From NCBI RefSeq assembly GCF_900156175.1, contig NZ_FTMV01000015.1, positions 1-64,000 on the forward strand: DNA of 64,000 bases, read 5' to 3'. Made by a program: the position numbers and the translations under genes. The DNA is from Janthinobacterium sp. TND4EL3 (GTDB taxonomy: Bacteria; Pseudomonadota; Gammaproteobacteria; Burkholderiales; Burkholderiaceae_D). The notes under the pieces are model-generated. The model was not told where the DNA came from. It did not search any database and was given only the letters and a program-made list of their open reading frames with translations. Positions 38,729 to 47,382 of this stretch are shown here, in pieces. Within the stretch, counting starts at the first letter, position 1, and every line of letters begins with the position of its first letter.

Positions 38729-39766
38729 ATGCATATCACCTTTTCGAACTACCGCGCCCTGGGCGGCGCCTTGCTGGCAGCGGCCTGCGTTCTTTCCCAG
38801 CCCGCCCGCGCCACGGCGGCGCCATCGGCGCCTGCCGGAACAAGCTTGTCTTCGCTGCTGGCTGGCGGCCCCTTGCCTCGCCTGAGCGACGACGTGCAGG
38901 TGCGCGCCGCCCTGTTCGATTTCTTCGGCTACGCGCGCGGCAGCTACACGGAAGACGATGAACTGCTGCTGGCGCAGGCGCTTGAAGCGATCAGCGAAAA
39001 GCGCGACGCCACGCGTACGCCGCTGCCGGACGGGCGCCAGCTGCTGGCGTCGATGAATGACCGCAAGCAGGGCCGCGAGCGGGGCGCCATGCTGCTCGAC
39101 AAGCGCGGCACCATCATCGCCTTTGGTCTCGTCAACGGTCATTGCCATCTGGAGGGGCGGCCGCTCGTCAAGGTGTGCAATCCCGATCCGAACGCCGTAC
39201 TGACGGTGTTTCACCGCAAGGGCATGCTGGTCGGCGAAGCGGCTCCCCTGCTGGCCTGGGCCAGGCAGCTGCCGCCCATGCTGGCGCTGATCGCCGCCGA
39301 CAAGGAGGCGGGCGCTGGCGGGCAAAAGATCGCCAGCGTCGAATATGTGCTGGCGCAGCCGGCGCTGCCGGGCTGGAACCGCACCCAGCTGCCGCCAGCG
39401 TATCCGCCGGCGCTGCTGCCGCTGCTGCTCGACAAATCCACGGTGCTCACGTCGGCCGGCGCCGGCGTGTTTGCCTATCCGCTCACGCTCAAGGGCAAGA
39501 AGCAGACCAATGTGCTGGACCAGGCCGAGGGCCGTCCTCCGCGCGACCTGGAGGTGGCGCTGCGCAGCTATGCCAGTTTCGATACGGTGGTGGAGCGCTA
39601 CCGCCGGCTGGCCAAGGGCGCGCGGCTGCAGCGCAACGAGCGCACGGCCTACCTCGATGGCGACATGGGGCAGGGCAGCTACCGCGTCTACATCCGCAAC
39701 ACGGGCGCCGACGGCGTGATGATCGACGTGGCGCTGTGGCAGCGCAGGCTGGCGTCCAGCCGCTAG
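38729..39766 (+). CDS. Hypothetical secreted protein
   Basis: 345 residues with a signal peptide (ALGGALLAAACVLSQPARAT). The mature part has ALFDFFGYARGSYTEDDELLLAQAL and FAYPLTLKGKKQTNVLDQAEG; no family recognised. Repeated motifs or catalytic signatures are not visible. The ATG at 38729 starts the signal peptide. It is divergent from the hydrolase gene, with a plausible -10 (TAGAAT, near 38668) between, and convergent with the leucine-rich repeat gene, only 1 bp apart. Confidence 0.65.
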   Translation: MHITFSNYRALGGALLAAACVLSQPARATAAPSAPAGTSLSSLLAGGPLPRLSDDVQVRAALFDFFGYARGSYTEDDELLLAQALEAISEKRDATRTPLPDGRQLLASMNDRKQGRERGAMLLDKRGTIIAFGLVNGHCHLEGRPLVKVCNPDPNAVLTVFHRKGMLVGEAAPLLAWARQLPPMLALIAADKEAGAGGQKIASVEYVLAQPALPGWNRTQLPPAYPPALLPLLLDKSTVLTSAGAGVFAYPLTLKGKKQTNVLDQAEGRPPRDLEVALRSYASFDTVVERYRRLAKGARLQRNERTAYLDGDMGQGSYRVYIRNTGADGVMIDVALWQRRLASSR

Positions 39767-39767
39767 T

Positions 39768-40796
39768 TCAGTAGAAGCGCGCCTCGGCGTAGCCCAGTTG
39801 CGCCAGCCGGGCGCGAATCATGTCGTCGCGTTTCTTTTGTCCCGTTGAAAAGCTCAGCTGTTTCAATGCGGGCGGCATGCCTGCGGCCAGCAGCGCGTCG
39901 ATGTCGAGCTGTGTCAGGTACACGGCCAGCTTGCCTAGCTGCGGCAGGGCAGCGATGCCCGCCAGGCGTTCCAGCGTCTTGCAGTTGCGCAGGATCAAGC
40001 ATTCGAGTGCCGGATTGGACAGCCGCAGTTCCTTCACTTTGATCTGGTCTTCCACCGACAGGCACCGCAGCCGGGGAAAGCGGCCCAGGTCGCCCAGGTC
40101 TTCCAGCCCCCGCACGCGCACCACTTCGAGTTCTTCCAGCAGCGGTGCCGTGACGTGGGCGATCGACGCGCGTCCGCCCAGGATGAAGCGCAGCTGCGTC
40201 AGCGCCGGCATGGCGCTGACGAAGTCCACCTCATCCCTGCTCTTGATCTGCGACAGCGAAAGTTGCTTCAGCACGGGCAGGGCCGTGATGGCGTCGATGT
40301 TCTTCACGTGGCCCGTGGTATGCAGCCGCGTTAGCTGCGGCCAGTGCCGCAGCGGCGCCAGGTCGATGTTGGCCTTGCGCGTCTCGCCCAGGCTCAGATA
40401 CTCCAGCGTGCGCAGGTTCTCCAGCGCCAGGATGCCGTGCTCCTCCAGTTCATACACGCCCAGCTGCAATCGCCGCAGGTGCCGCAGCTCGCCCAGGGTT
40501 TCCAGGTTGACGGCACTGGTATGGCAGTCCAGCGAGAGATTGGCCGCATGCGGCAGGGCGCGCAGGATGGCGGCGTCGAACGCGGTGAAGTGGTAGCCGT
40601 AGAAGCGGATTTCCAGCGCCGCGCCGCAGGTGGCCGCCAGCGCGTCGAGGTCCGCCAGCAGCGGTTCCGGCGCAAAGTGTTCGCCAAACTGCACGATCAC
40701 CTTGCCGTCGGCGGCGATGGCGGCACGCAGGGCTGCCGCGTCGATGCTGGCCGGATTGTGGATGCGCTGCGGCTGTCTTGTTTGCGTCATCGTCAC
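39768..40796 (-). CDS. Leucine-rich-repeat protein
   Basis: 342 residues (340 if the ATG at 40790 is used). From about residue 70 to 330 it consists of repeats of about 22-24 residues with L..L.L spacing (LGELRHLRRLQLGVYEL; LRTLEYLSLGETR; LPVLKQLSLSQIK; FPRLRCLSVEDQ), so it should form a curved binding scaffold. No signal peptide. The GTG at 40796 overlaps the upstream stop (GTGA), meaning translational coupling to the YwqK/MORN protein. Partner and role unknown. Confidence 0.72.
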   Translation of the reverse strand: MTMTQTRQPQRIHNPASIDAAALRAAIAADGKVIVQFGEHFAPEPLLADLDALAATCGAALEIRFYGYHFTAFDAAILRALPHAANLSLDCHTSAVNLETLGELRHLRRLQLGVYELEEHGILALENLRTLEYLSLGETRKANIDLAPLRHWPQLTRLHTTGHVKNIDAITALPVLKQLSLSQIKSRDEVDFVSAMPALTQLRFILGGRASIAHVTAPLLEELEVVRVRGLEDLGDLGRFPRLRCLSVEDQIKVKELRLSNPALECLILRNCKTLERLAGIAALPQLGKLAVYLTQLDIDALLAAGMPPALKQLSFSTGQKKRDDMIRARLAQLGYAEARFY

Positions 40797-42859
40797 AGTC
40801 CTATCGGGTAGTCGACTTTCCTGGGGGGCGGGCAGCCCTCCGGGCCGGGAAACGTCTGCTTGCCCGTGTCATCGTAGCGCTTGCCGCATTCGACGAGCAC
40901 GCGCTTGCGGAAGGTGTAGATGCTGGCCACCTTGCCGTTCGGGTGGTAGCAGATATTGTCGCCATCGCGGTCGGCCGAGGCGTAGCTGATCATGGTCTGG
41001 CCGTTGACCGTGCGCGTGCTGTGGCCGCTGCGCGGCTCCGTGCATTTGAGCTGGCCGCTTTCGTAGTACGCGTTGACGACGGAAGTGTCGGCGGCGCGGT
41101 CGACCAGCAGTTCATCCTTGCGCTTGCCGTTCGGGTAGTTCGAATAGCCTTCCTGGCGCTGGCCGTACTGGAAGGCGTAGTAGTACTGCGGCTTGCCGTC
41201 CGGGAAGTACATGTGGTGGTATTCGCACACGTCGTCGCGCGTGCTGCCATACTCCTTGAAGGTGCAGCGGTGGATGTCATTGAACAGCTGGCCGTCTTCA
41301 TAGTATTCGCGCAGGTGCGTGAGCAGCCTGCCCTGGTCGACGACGGCCAGGCGTTCCGGCTTGCCGTTCGGGTAGTAGCGCGCATCGAGGCCCTGTTTCT
41401 TGCCGTTGTCCCACAAGGTGTCGAGGCGCAGGACCTTGCCGCTGTCGTCGAACGCCTGCTCCCGCCCGTCCAGCTGGCCGTTGCGGTAGGTAGCCGTGTA
41501 GACCACGTATTCCTTGCCGGGCGCACCCAGGTAGCGCGTGCGCGCGCCATCGAGCACGCCGTTTTGATAGTGGTCGCGCAGGCGCAGCGCACCGCTGGCG
41601 TCCATGTCCAGGGCCTCGCCCTGTTTCTTGCCCTTGACGAAAGTGACGCTTTGCGTGACTCCGTCCTTGAGCCTGAGCTTCCACGGGCCGTCGCGCAAGC
41701 CGTCGATAAAGCTGCCGTCGCCGTCTTCCGTGATCCACGCGCCATGGCGCGAACCGTTGACGTAGTTGCCGCGCGTGCGCAGCTTGCCGCCCATGCGGCG
41801 TTCGTGCGGGCCGTTCAGCTGGCCGTCCGCGTAGGTGTCGAAACCCGTCACTTCCTCTTCATCGGCATAGTTGACGACCGTCCAGCGGCCTTCGCGCTTG
41901 CCGGCCCGGTACATGCCGCTCTCGCTTTGTTTGGGATAAGTGAAGTACCACATGCCTTCTTGCAGGCCGTTGACGAAATGGCCTTTTTCGCTGCCTTCAT
42001 GCATGCCCTCGCGCACCCACAGCCCCTGGCGCTTGCCTTTCACGTACTGGCCCCGCTCGACCACGGAGCCATCATCCCAGGCCAGGCTGTAGAGGACGGA
42101 AGGGCCGTCTTCGCTGCCCGTGAACTGCTGCGGCGCCGTTTCCCACGTCACTTGCCACAGGCGGTAATTGGGCAGGATGCCGGCGCCCGCATCGCTGTAC
42201 AGGGTGTAGCTGGCGGTGAGAAAACGCTCGCCTTTCTTCTGGAAGGTCTTCTTGTAGCTGATGGCATCCTTGCCGCCGGGCGCCGTGGGCGTGCCGTCAG
42301 TGCTGTAGTAGCCGACAACGGTGCCTTGCGTGTGGTCGATGGCGTCGACCTCCGCATTGCCGCTCTTGCCCCGGGCGACGCTGTAGTCCATCGGCGCCAG
42401 CTTGGCCAGCGCCGCCTTGACCTGGCCCGCGTTGGGCGAGCCAGCTTGCGCCACGATGCGGTTCAGGGCCGGCTGCAAGCCGTCGAGGCGCCGGTATTTT
42501 CCGGAGCTGCGATGGTAGCGGTAGGCGCGCAGGCCGTTCCTGTCACCCTGGCGGAACAGCACCAGCATGGTTTGCACGCTGGTGTCCGATTCCTTGTCCA
42601 GCGAGGCGTAGAAGACGGAGCGGATGACGGCGTTGCCGAACTGGTCGAGCAGGAAGGTTTTCGTGCCGCTGTTCTTGCACTCGCAGTAATAGCCGTTGAC
42701 GCCATCCTTTTCCTTGATGAACGCGATGTCGGCGCCGCTGTCCTGCGAGGCGTCAATGGCGGGATGGGCGAGGCTCTTGCCTTCGTAGAAGGGCGCGCCG
42801 TGAGCCAGCGCGGAACAGAGGAGCAAGGGCAGGAGAGCCGGCAAGAACGGACGTTTCAT
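40793..42859 (-). CDS. Secreted YwqK/MORN-repeat protein
   Basis: 688 residues. A signal peptide (MKRPFLPALLPLLLCSALAH) is followed by a unique N-terminal domain (about 20-270) and a long array of MORN/YwqK-type repeats (GQYVKGKRQGLWVREG; GHFVNGLQEGMWYF; GMYRAGKREGRWTVV; YQNGVLDGARTRYLG; YPNGKPERLAVV; YPNGKRKDELLV). The C-terminus has several Cys. YwqK proteins are sometimes labelled antitoxins, but this secreted giant is unlikely to be one. The ATG at 42859 starts the signal peptide. It forms a two-gene operon with the LRR protein. Confidence 0.75.
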   Translation of the reverse strand: MKRPFLPALLPLLLCSALAHGAPFYEGKSLAHPAIDASQDSGADIAFIKEKDGVNGYYCECKNSGTKTFLLDQFGNAVIRSVFYASLDKESDTSVQTMLVLFRQGDRNGLRAYRYHRSSGKYRRLDGLQPALNRIVAQAGSPNAGQVKAALAKLAPMDYSVARGKSGNAEVDAIDHTQGTVVGYYSTDGTPTAPGGKDAISYKKTFQKKGERFLTASYTLYSDAGAGILPNYRLWQVTWETAPQQFTGSEDGPSVLYSLAWDDGSVVERGQYVKGKRQGLWVREGMHEGSEKGHFVNGLQEGMWYFTYPKQSESGMYRAGKREGRWTVVNYADEEEVTGFDTYADGQLNGPHERRMGGKLRTRGNYVNGSRHGAWITEDGDGSFIDGLRDGPWKLRLKDGVTQSVTFVKGKKQGEALDMDASGALRLRDHYQNGVLDGARTRYLGAPGKEYVVYTATYRNGQLDGREQAFDDSGKVLRLDTLWDNGKKQGLDARYYPNGKPERLAVVDQGRLLTHLREYYEDGQLFNDIHRCTFKEYGSTRDDVCEYHHMYFPDGKPQYYYAFQYGQRQEGYSNYPNGKRKDELLVDRAADTSVVNAYYESGQLKCTEPRSGHSTRTVNGQTMISYASADRDGDNICYHPNGKVASIYTFRKRVLVECGKRYDDTGKQTFPGPEGCPPPRKVDYPIGL

Positions 42860-42967
42860 CGTAAGGCTGGCGCCGGGGCGCCGCAATGGAAAGGCCACGA
42901 TTCTGCCTGCGTTCTTACTTGTGGGCAAATGCGGGCGCGTCTATCGTGCGCGCGTGCGCGCCCCGGT

Positions 42968-43513
42968 TCAGGGCTGGTGCGCGGCGCAGAAGTCCAGCAG
43001 CAGCTGTTCGCCGTCCGGCCACGGGCCGTAGCCGGCGTCGCCGTTGATATGGCCGGCGTCGCCGATCATGGTGAAATCGCTGCCCCAGGCGGCTGCAAAC
43101 GCGCGCGCCCGCGCGAAGCTGACGTAGGGATCATCGCCGCTGGCCACCACCAGGCTGGGAAACGGCAGGGCTTGTAGCGGCATGGGAGAGAAACCCGTCG
43201 TGCCGGCGGGGTAGGAGGGCGCCTCCACATCGCTGGGGGCGACGAGGAAGGCGCCGGCGATCCTGTGCGGCGAGCCGCTGGCCGCCCAATGGGCCACCAG
43301 CGTGCAGGCCAGGCTGTGCGCGGCCAGCACGGGCGGGCGTTCGCAGGCGGCGATGGCGCGGTCGAGCTCTGCCACCCATTCGTCCTTGTCCGGCGTCTGC
43401 CATTCCCGGTGCGGCACGCGCGACCATTGCGGGTGGCGCGCTTCCCAATGGGTTTGCCAATGCTGCGGCCCGGAATTCCACAGGCCGGCCAGGGTCAGGA
43501 CGAGAGGCGACAT
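42968..43513 (-). CDS. RBBP9/YdeN-family alpha/beta hydrolase
   Basis: 181 residues, family length. LTLAGLWNSGPQHWQTHWE at the start, nucleophile elbow AAHSLACTLVAHW, acid in ASGDDPYVS and the histidine in GDAGHINGDAGYGPWPDG identify the RBBP9/YdeN serine hydrolases. Substrate unknown. It starts 14 bp after the kynA stop on the same strand, so it is probably in the kynU-kynA operon; a role as N-formylkynurenine formamidase is a speculation, since kynB is absent here. Confidence 0.86.
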   Translation of the reverse strand: MSPLVLTLAGLWNSGPQHWQTHWEARHPQWSRVPHREWQTPDKDEWVAELDRAIAACERPPVLAAHSLACTLVAHWAASGSPHRIAGAFLVAPSDVEAPSYPAGTTGFSPMPLQALPFPSLVVASGDDPYVSFARARAFAAAWGSDFTMIGDAGHINGDAGYGPWPDGEQLLLDFCAAHQP

Positions 43514-43527
43514 CGAGGCTCCTTAAG

Positions 43528-44418
43528 TTATAACTCAGTGCGCAGGGCGAACAGCTCAGGGAACAATACCACGTCGAGCATCTTGCGCAAATAGCTCACG
43601 CCCGCCGTGCCGCCCGTGCCCGTCTTGAAGCCGATGATGCGCTCGACCGTCGTCACGTGGCGGAAGCGCCAGAAGCGGAAGGCCGTTTCCAGGTCGACCA
43701 GCTTTTCGGCCAGCTCGTACAGGGCCCAGTGTTTCGACGGGTCGCGGTAGACTTCCAGCCACGCCGCCTTGACGGACGCGTCGGAGGCGGTCGGCAGGGT
43801 CCAGTCGGCGTCCAGGCGCTCGGGAGCGATATGCAAGCCGTTGCGCGCCAGCAGCTTGATGGCTTCGTCGTAGACGGACGGCGTGCGCAGGGCCGCATCG
43901 AGCGTCTTGTAGGTATCGGGGGCCGTCGTATGCACGTTCAGCAGGGCGGCGTTCTTGTTCCCCAGGATGAATTCGATCTCGCGGTACTGGTAGGACTGGA
44001 AGCCGGACGAGGCGCCCAGGTAGGGGCGGATGGCCGTGTATTCGGGCGGCGTCATGGTGGCCAGCACGTCCCAGGCATGCACCAATTGATCCATGATGCG
44101 CGCCACGCGGGCCAGCATTTTAAACGCGGGCGCCAGGTCGCCGCTTTGCAGGTTGGCGCGCACGGCGTGCATTTCGTGCAGCATCAGCTTCATCCACAAT
44201 TCGCTCGTCTGGTGCTGCACGATGAACAGCATTTCGTTGTGGTTGGGGGAGAGCGGGTGCTGGGCTGTCAATATGCGGTCCAGCGCCAGGTAGTTACCGT
44301 AGCTCATCGATTCGCTGAAATCCATCTGCGCGCCATGCCATTCGGCGCCTTGCTGGCCGCCGGCATGCATGGGGCAGCCGCTGGTGTTTTCCTTGTTCAT
44401 ATTCTTGTCGTCGCTCAT
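43528..44418 (-). CDS. kynA: Tryptophan 2,3-dioxygenase
   Basis: 296 residues. Conserved blocks [34 protein letters not shown] (heme pocket), [47 protein letters not shown] are present. It opens the indole ring of L-tryptophan to N-formylkynurenine. The start ATG at 44418 lies 8 bp after the kynU stop, so the two are an operon. An N-terminal Cys/His-containing extension (SGCPMHAGG) is common in betaproteobacterial KynA. Confidence 0.95.
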   Translation of the reverse strand: MSDDKNMNKENTSGCPMHAGGQQGAEWHGAQMDFSESMSYGNYLALDRILTAQHPLSPNHNEMLFIVQHQTSELWMKLMLHEMHAVRANLQSGDLAPAFKMLARVARIMDQLVHAWDVLATMTPPEYTAIRPYLGASSGFQSYQYREIEFILGNKNAALLNVHTTAPDTYKTLDAALRTPSVYDEAIKLLARNGLHIAPERLDADWTLPTASDASVKAAWLEVYRDPSKHWALYELAEKLVDLETAFRFWRFRHVTTVERIIGFKTGTGGTAGVSYLRKMLDVVLFPELFALRTEL

Positions 44419-44426
44419 GGGATGGT

Positions 44427-45692
44427 TCAGGTGACGGCATCGCGCTTGGCGGCGATGTCGTAGGCTAGTGTGTCGAGAATGTCGCGCAGGATTTCCACGG
44501 CATCCCATACGTCGGCAAAGCCCGTGTACAGGGGCGTGAAGCCGAAGCGCATGATGGCCGGCTCGCGGTAGTCGCCGATCACGCCGCGCGCGATCAGCGC
44601 CTGCATCACGGCATAGCCGTGCGGGTGCGTGAAGCTGACCTGGCTGCCGCGGCGCGCATGCTCGCGCGGCGTGACGAGGCCCAGCGGATGGCTGGCGCAG
44701 CGCTGTTCCACCAGCGCGATGAACAAATCCGTCAGGGCCAGGGACTTGCGGCGGATGGCTTCCATGCTCGTTTGCGCAAAGATATCGAGGCCGCATTCGA
44801 CCAGGGCCAGCGAAAGGATGGGCTGTGTGCCGCACAGGGCGCGGGCGATGCCGTCGGCCGGCGTGTAGCCCGGGTCCATGGCGAACGGCGCCGCATGGCC
44901 CCACCAGCCGGACAAGGGCTGGCGGAAGCGCGCCTGGTGTTTTGCCGGCACCCAGATGAAGGCGGGCGAGCCGGGGCCGCCGTTCAGGTATTTATAGGTG
45001 CAGCCGACGGCCAGGTCGGCGCCAGCGCCGTTCAGGTCCAGCGGCACGGCGCCGGCCGAATGGGCCAGGTCCCACAGCGCCAGTGCGCCCTGCGCGTGGC
45101 AGTGGCTGCTGATGGCGGCCATGTCGTGCTGGTAGCCGGTGCGGTAGTTCACGTGCGTGAGCATGGCGACGGCGCAATCGGCATCAATGGCTTGCGCCAG
45201 TTCGTCGGGGCTGTCGACCAGGCGCAGCTGGTAGCCCCGGTCCAGCCAGGCGGCCAGGCCTTGCGCCATGTACAGATCGGTGGGGAAATTGCTGCGTTCG
45301 CTGACGATGGTGCGCCGCGCGGCGCGCGCCGGATCGGTCGCCTGCATCTGCAGGGCGGCGGCCAGGGCCTTGAACAGATTGACGGAGGTGGTGTCGGTGA
45401 TCACCACTTCGCCCGTGCCGGCGCCCAGCAGCGGCGCCAGGCGGTCGCCCAGGCGCTTGGGCAGGTCGAACCAGCCGGCCGTGTTCCAGCTGCGGATCAG
45501 GTCCGTGCCCCATTCTGCCGTGATGACGTGCTGGGCGCGGGCCAGGGCTGCTTTCGGCCGCGCACCCAGCGAATTGCCGTCGAGGTAAATCACGCCGGCG
45601 GGCAGGTCGAACTGCAGGCGCAGCGGCGCCAGGGGATCGTCGAGGTCGCGCGCACGGCAGTCATGTTGAGAAATCATGGTGGTGGCTTTCAT
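44427..45692 (-). CDS. kynU: Kynureninase
   Basis: 421 residues. PLP enzyme with [30 protein letters not shown], the PLP lysine in [15 protein letters not shown] and [14 protein letters not shown]. It cleaves kynurenine to anthranilate and alanine. The ATG at 45692 is chosen; another ATG at 45677 is possible, and an in-frame one at 45776 adds an odd N-terminus. First gene of kynU-kynA. No Lrp-type kynR or kynB is seen nearby. Confidence 0.94.
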   Translation of the reverse strand: MKATTMISQHDCRARDLDDPLAPLRLQFDLPAGVIYLDGNSLGARPKAALARAQHVITAEWGTDLIRSWNTAGWFDLPKRLGDRLAPLLGAGTGEVVITDTTSVNLFKALAAALQMQATDPARAARRTIVSERSNFPTDLYMAQGLAAWLDRGYQLRLVDSPDELAQAIDADCAVAMLTHVNYRTGYQHDMAAISSHCHAQGALALWDLAHSAGAVPLDLNGAGADLAVGCTYKYLNGGPGSPAFIWVPAKHQARFRQPLSGWWGHAAPFAMDPGYTPADGIARALCGTQPILSLALVECGLDIFAQTSMEAIRRKSLALTDLFIALVEQRCASHPLGLVTPREHARRGSQVSFTHPHGYAVMQALIARGVIGDYREPAIMRFGFTPLYTGFADVWDAVEILRDILDTLAYDIAAKRDAVT

Positions 45693-45872
45693 GTTGAGAC
45701 TTATCAGGATGGCATGATATTGCTTGAGGCTTAAAGTATCGTGCGGAAGTGGCAGTGTAGCAAATCCCCGCTTCAAGGCGCGTCTCGCGGCATGAAAAGG
45801 TATCGAAACAATCGCGCTTGCGGGGCGTCAACGAAAAAAATCACGATTTTCAAAATATTTTTCAAATAGCCC

Positions 45873-45899
45873 TAAAGTTCTGCGTACTGACGCCGTCAA
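45873..45899 (+). promoter_or_regulatory. Sigma-28 (FliA)-like promoter, upstream copy, before flhDC
   Basis: TAAAGTTC (45873-45880), 11-bp spacer, GCCGTCAA (45892-45899): near match to the FliA consensus TAAAGTTT-N11-GCCGATAA, preceded by an AT-rich tract. Confidence 0.6.
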
Positions 45900-45968
45900 C
45901 GATTACATGAAGGGCGGAACTCGGTCGGGCCAGCACCCTCGCTTTTTAAATATTTTTAAAAAAGAGCC

Positions 45969-45995
45969 TAAAGTTCCCGTCGGAGCTGCCGTTAC
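45969..45995 (+). promoter_or_regulatory. Sigma-28 (FliA)-like promoter, downstream copy, before flhDC
   Basis: TAAAGTTC (45969-45976), 11-bp spacer, GCCGTTAC (45988-45995). The AT tract just upstream also resembles the one before the first copy, so the two units look like an ancient 96-bp tandem duplication. Confidence 0.6.
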
Positions 45996-46283
45996 CTCAG
46001 TTAGATGGCTTGATTAAGGTCAAGTTGTTGTAAAAAAGTGATTTCATTGCAAGCGAAAAGTCAGGCAAATCTGGCGCCTTGCACATCTCTACAATCCGCG
46101 CCCTTACTGGCGTGCGACCATGGTCGAACGGTGTTTGTCAGACAAACACCTACGGCCCTATCCGCAATTGCCCGACTAAAAATACAGTCCTCCGCCTCTG
46201 TTGCGTTTGATGTTGCTCCTGCAGAATGTATCTCACTGGCAACACACAACGCCAGCTGAATTCAACGGATTGAGGAGATGGAA
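45996..46283 (+). other. flhDC leader of about 290 bp with an FNR-like site and two palindromes
   Basis: No gene is supported here. TTGATTAAGGTCAA (46010-46023) differs by one base from the FNR/Anr pattern TTGAT-N4-ATCAA. CGACCATGGTCG (46115-46126) is a perfect palindrome, and a 21-bp perfect dyad, GGTGTTTGTC-A-GACAAACACC, follows at 46130-46150. These may be operators or mRNA hairpins controlling the flagellar master regulator. Confidence 0.5.
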
Positions 46284-46601
46284 ATGACTGCTAACGATAT
46301 GATGGCTGAGATTCGCGACGCTAACCTGAGCTACCTGATGCTGGCTCAGCAAATGATTCGTGCGGACAAGGTAACGGCCATCTTCCGTTTGGGTATTTCC
46401 GCAGAAATCGCCGAATTGATCGAAGGCATGAGCAATGCGCAAATCCTGAAGTTGGCTGGTGGCAATATGATGCTGGCCCGTTTCCGCTTCGACGATAGCG
46501 CCATCCTCGGCATGTTGACGAACTATAATAAAGACCGTTCGCTGGCGCAGTCGCATGCCGCCATCCTGATGGCCGGTCAGGGCGTCGAAGAAATCGCTTG
46601 A
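46284..46601 (+). CDS. flhD: Flagellar master regulator subunit FlhD
   Basis: 105 residues. MTANDMMAEIRDANLSYLMLAQQMIRADK and the stretch AIFRLGISAEIAELIEGMSNAQILKLAGGNMMLARFRF fit FlhD. With FlhC it forms the FlhD4C2 activator of class II flagellar genes. The ATG at 46284 has a GGAG 6 bp upstream (46274-46277); the ATG at 46278 directly abuts that site. The flhC gene follows after 107 bp. Confidence 0.96.
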   Translation: MTANDMMAEIRDANLSYLMLAQQMIRADKVTAIFRLGISAEIAELIEGMSNAQILKLAGGNMMLARFRFDDSAILGMLTNYNKDRSLAQSHAAILMAGQGVEEIA

Positions 46602-46708
46602 GGTTCGCCCAAATCGTCCTTGGCGGCGTTGCCTCGCCCTGAACGTATGGCTGGCAAGCTTCAGTCAGTATCAGTTAGTTGGTATCAGTCAGTAGCGGAG
46701 TACACAGC

Positions 46709-47269
46709 ATGGCCAAGAAAAGTGTCGTATCGGAAGCGCAGGAAATCCAGCTGGCCATCGAATTGATACAGCTTGGCGCCCGCCTGCAACTGCTGGAGAC
46801 GGAAGTGTCGCTGTCGCGCGAGCGTCTGTTGAATTTGTACAAGGAACTGAAGGGTGTCTCCCCACCCAAGGGCATGCTGCCGTTTTCCACCGACTGGTTC
46901 CTCACCTGGCAACCGAATATCCATTCCTCGCTGTTCATCAATATCCATAAATTCCTCGTCGACCACGCCGGCGCCACGGGCATCGAAGCGGTGATGAAGG
47001 CATACAAGCTGTACCTGGAGCAAATGCCGCCGGAGGCGGGCGAAGAGCCGTTGCTGTCGCTGACCCGCGCCTGGACACTGGTACGTTTCTTCAGCAGCAA
47101 GATGCTGGACATGGCACCCTGCGGCAAATGCGGCGGCAAGTTTGTCGTCAACTGCCTCGACCTGAACGCCGATTATGTCTGCGGCCTGTGCCACATGCCT
47201 TCGCGTGCCGGCAAGACCAAGAAGGCGCGCGATGTGGCGGCGGCAATGCCTTCCGGCCTGGCTGCCTGA
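46709..47269 (+). CDS. flhC: Flagellar master regulator subunit FlhC
   Basis: 186 residues. The N-terminal helical part (EAQEIQLAIELIQLGARLQLLETEVSLSRERLLNLYKEL) contacts DNA and FlhD; the C-terminal CGKCGGKFVV...CGLC binds zinc through four cysteines. ATG at 46709 has GGAG 8 bp upstream; an in-frame codon at 46679 is less likely. A short near-repeat GTATCAGTTAG/GTATCAGTCAG lies just before it (46667-46692). A terminator follows. Confidence 0.96.
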   Translation: MAKKSVVSEAQEIQLAIELIQLGARLQLLETEVSLSRERLLNLYKELKGVSPPKGMLPFSTDWFLTWQPNIHSSLFINIHKFLVDHAGATGIEAVMKAYKLYLEQMPPEAGEEPLLSLTRAWTLVRFFSSKMLDMAPCGKCGGKFVVNCLDLNADYVCGLCHMPSRAGKTKKARDVAAAMPSGLAA

Positions 47270-47298
47270 TTCGTCCGCGCCTATCATCTTCATAGTGA

Positions 47299-47336
47299 AA
47301 GCCGGAGCCGGTCGCCAGACCGGACTCCGGTTTTTT
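47299..47336 (+). terminator. Rho-independent terminator of flhDC
   Basis: GCCGGAGCCGGTC/GACCGGACTCCGGT hairpin (one mismatch) followed by six Ts, 30 bp after the flhC stop. Confidence 0.92.
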
Positions 47337-47382
47337 CATGGCACTTTCGCTTACACTGGCGTTTTCCTCCCTCTATCTGTCC

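Noticed and set aside
40793..42859. Labelling the YwqK/MORN protein an antitoxin
   Set aside because: It is far larger than YwqK antitoxins, has a signal peptide, and no toxin gene is evident; the repeat family alone does not support the function.
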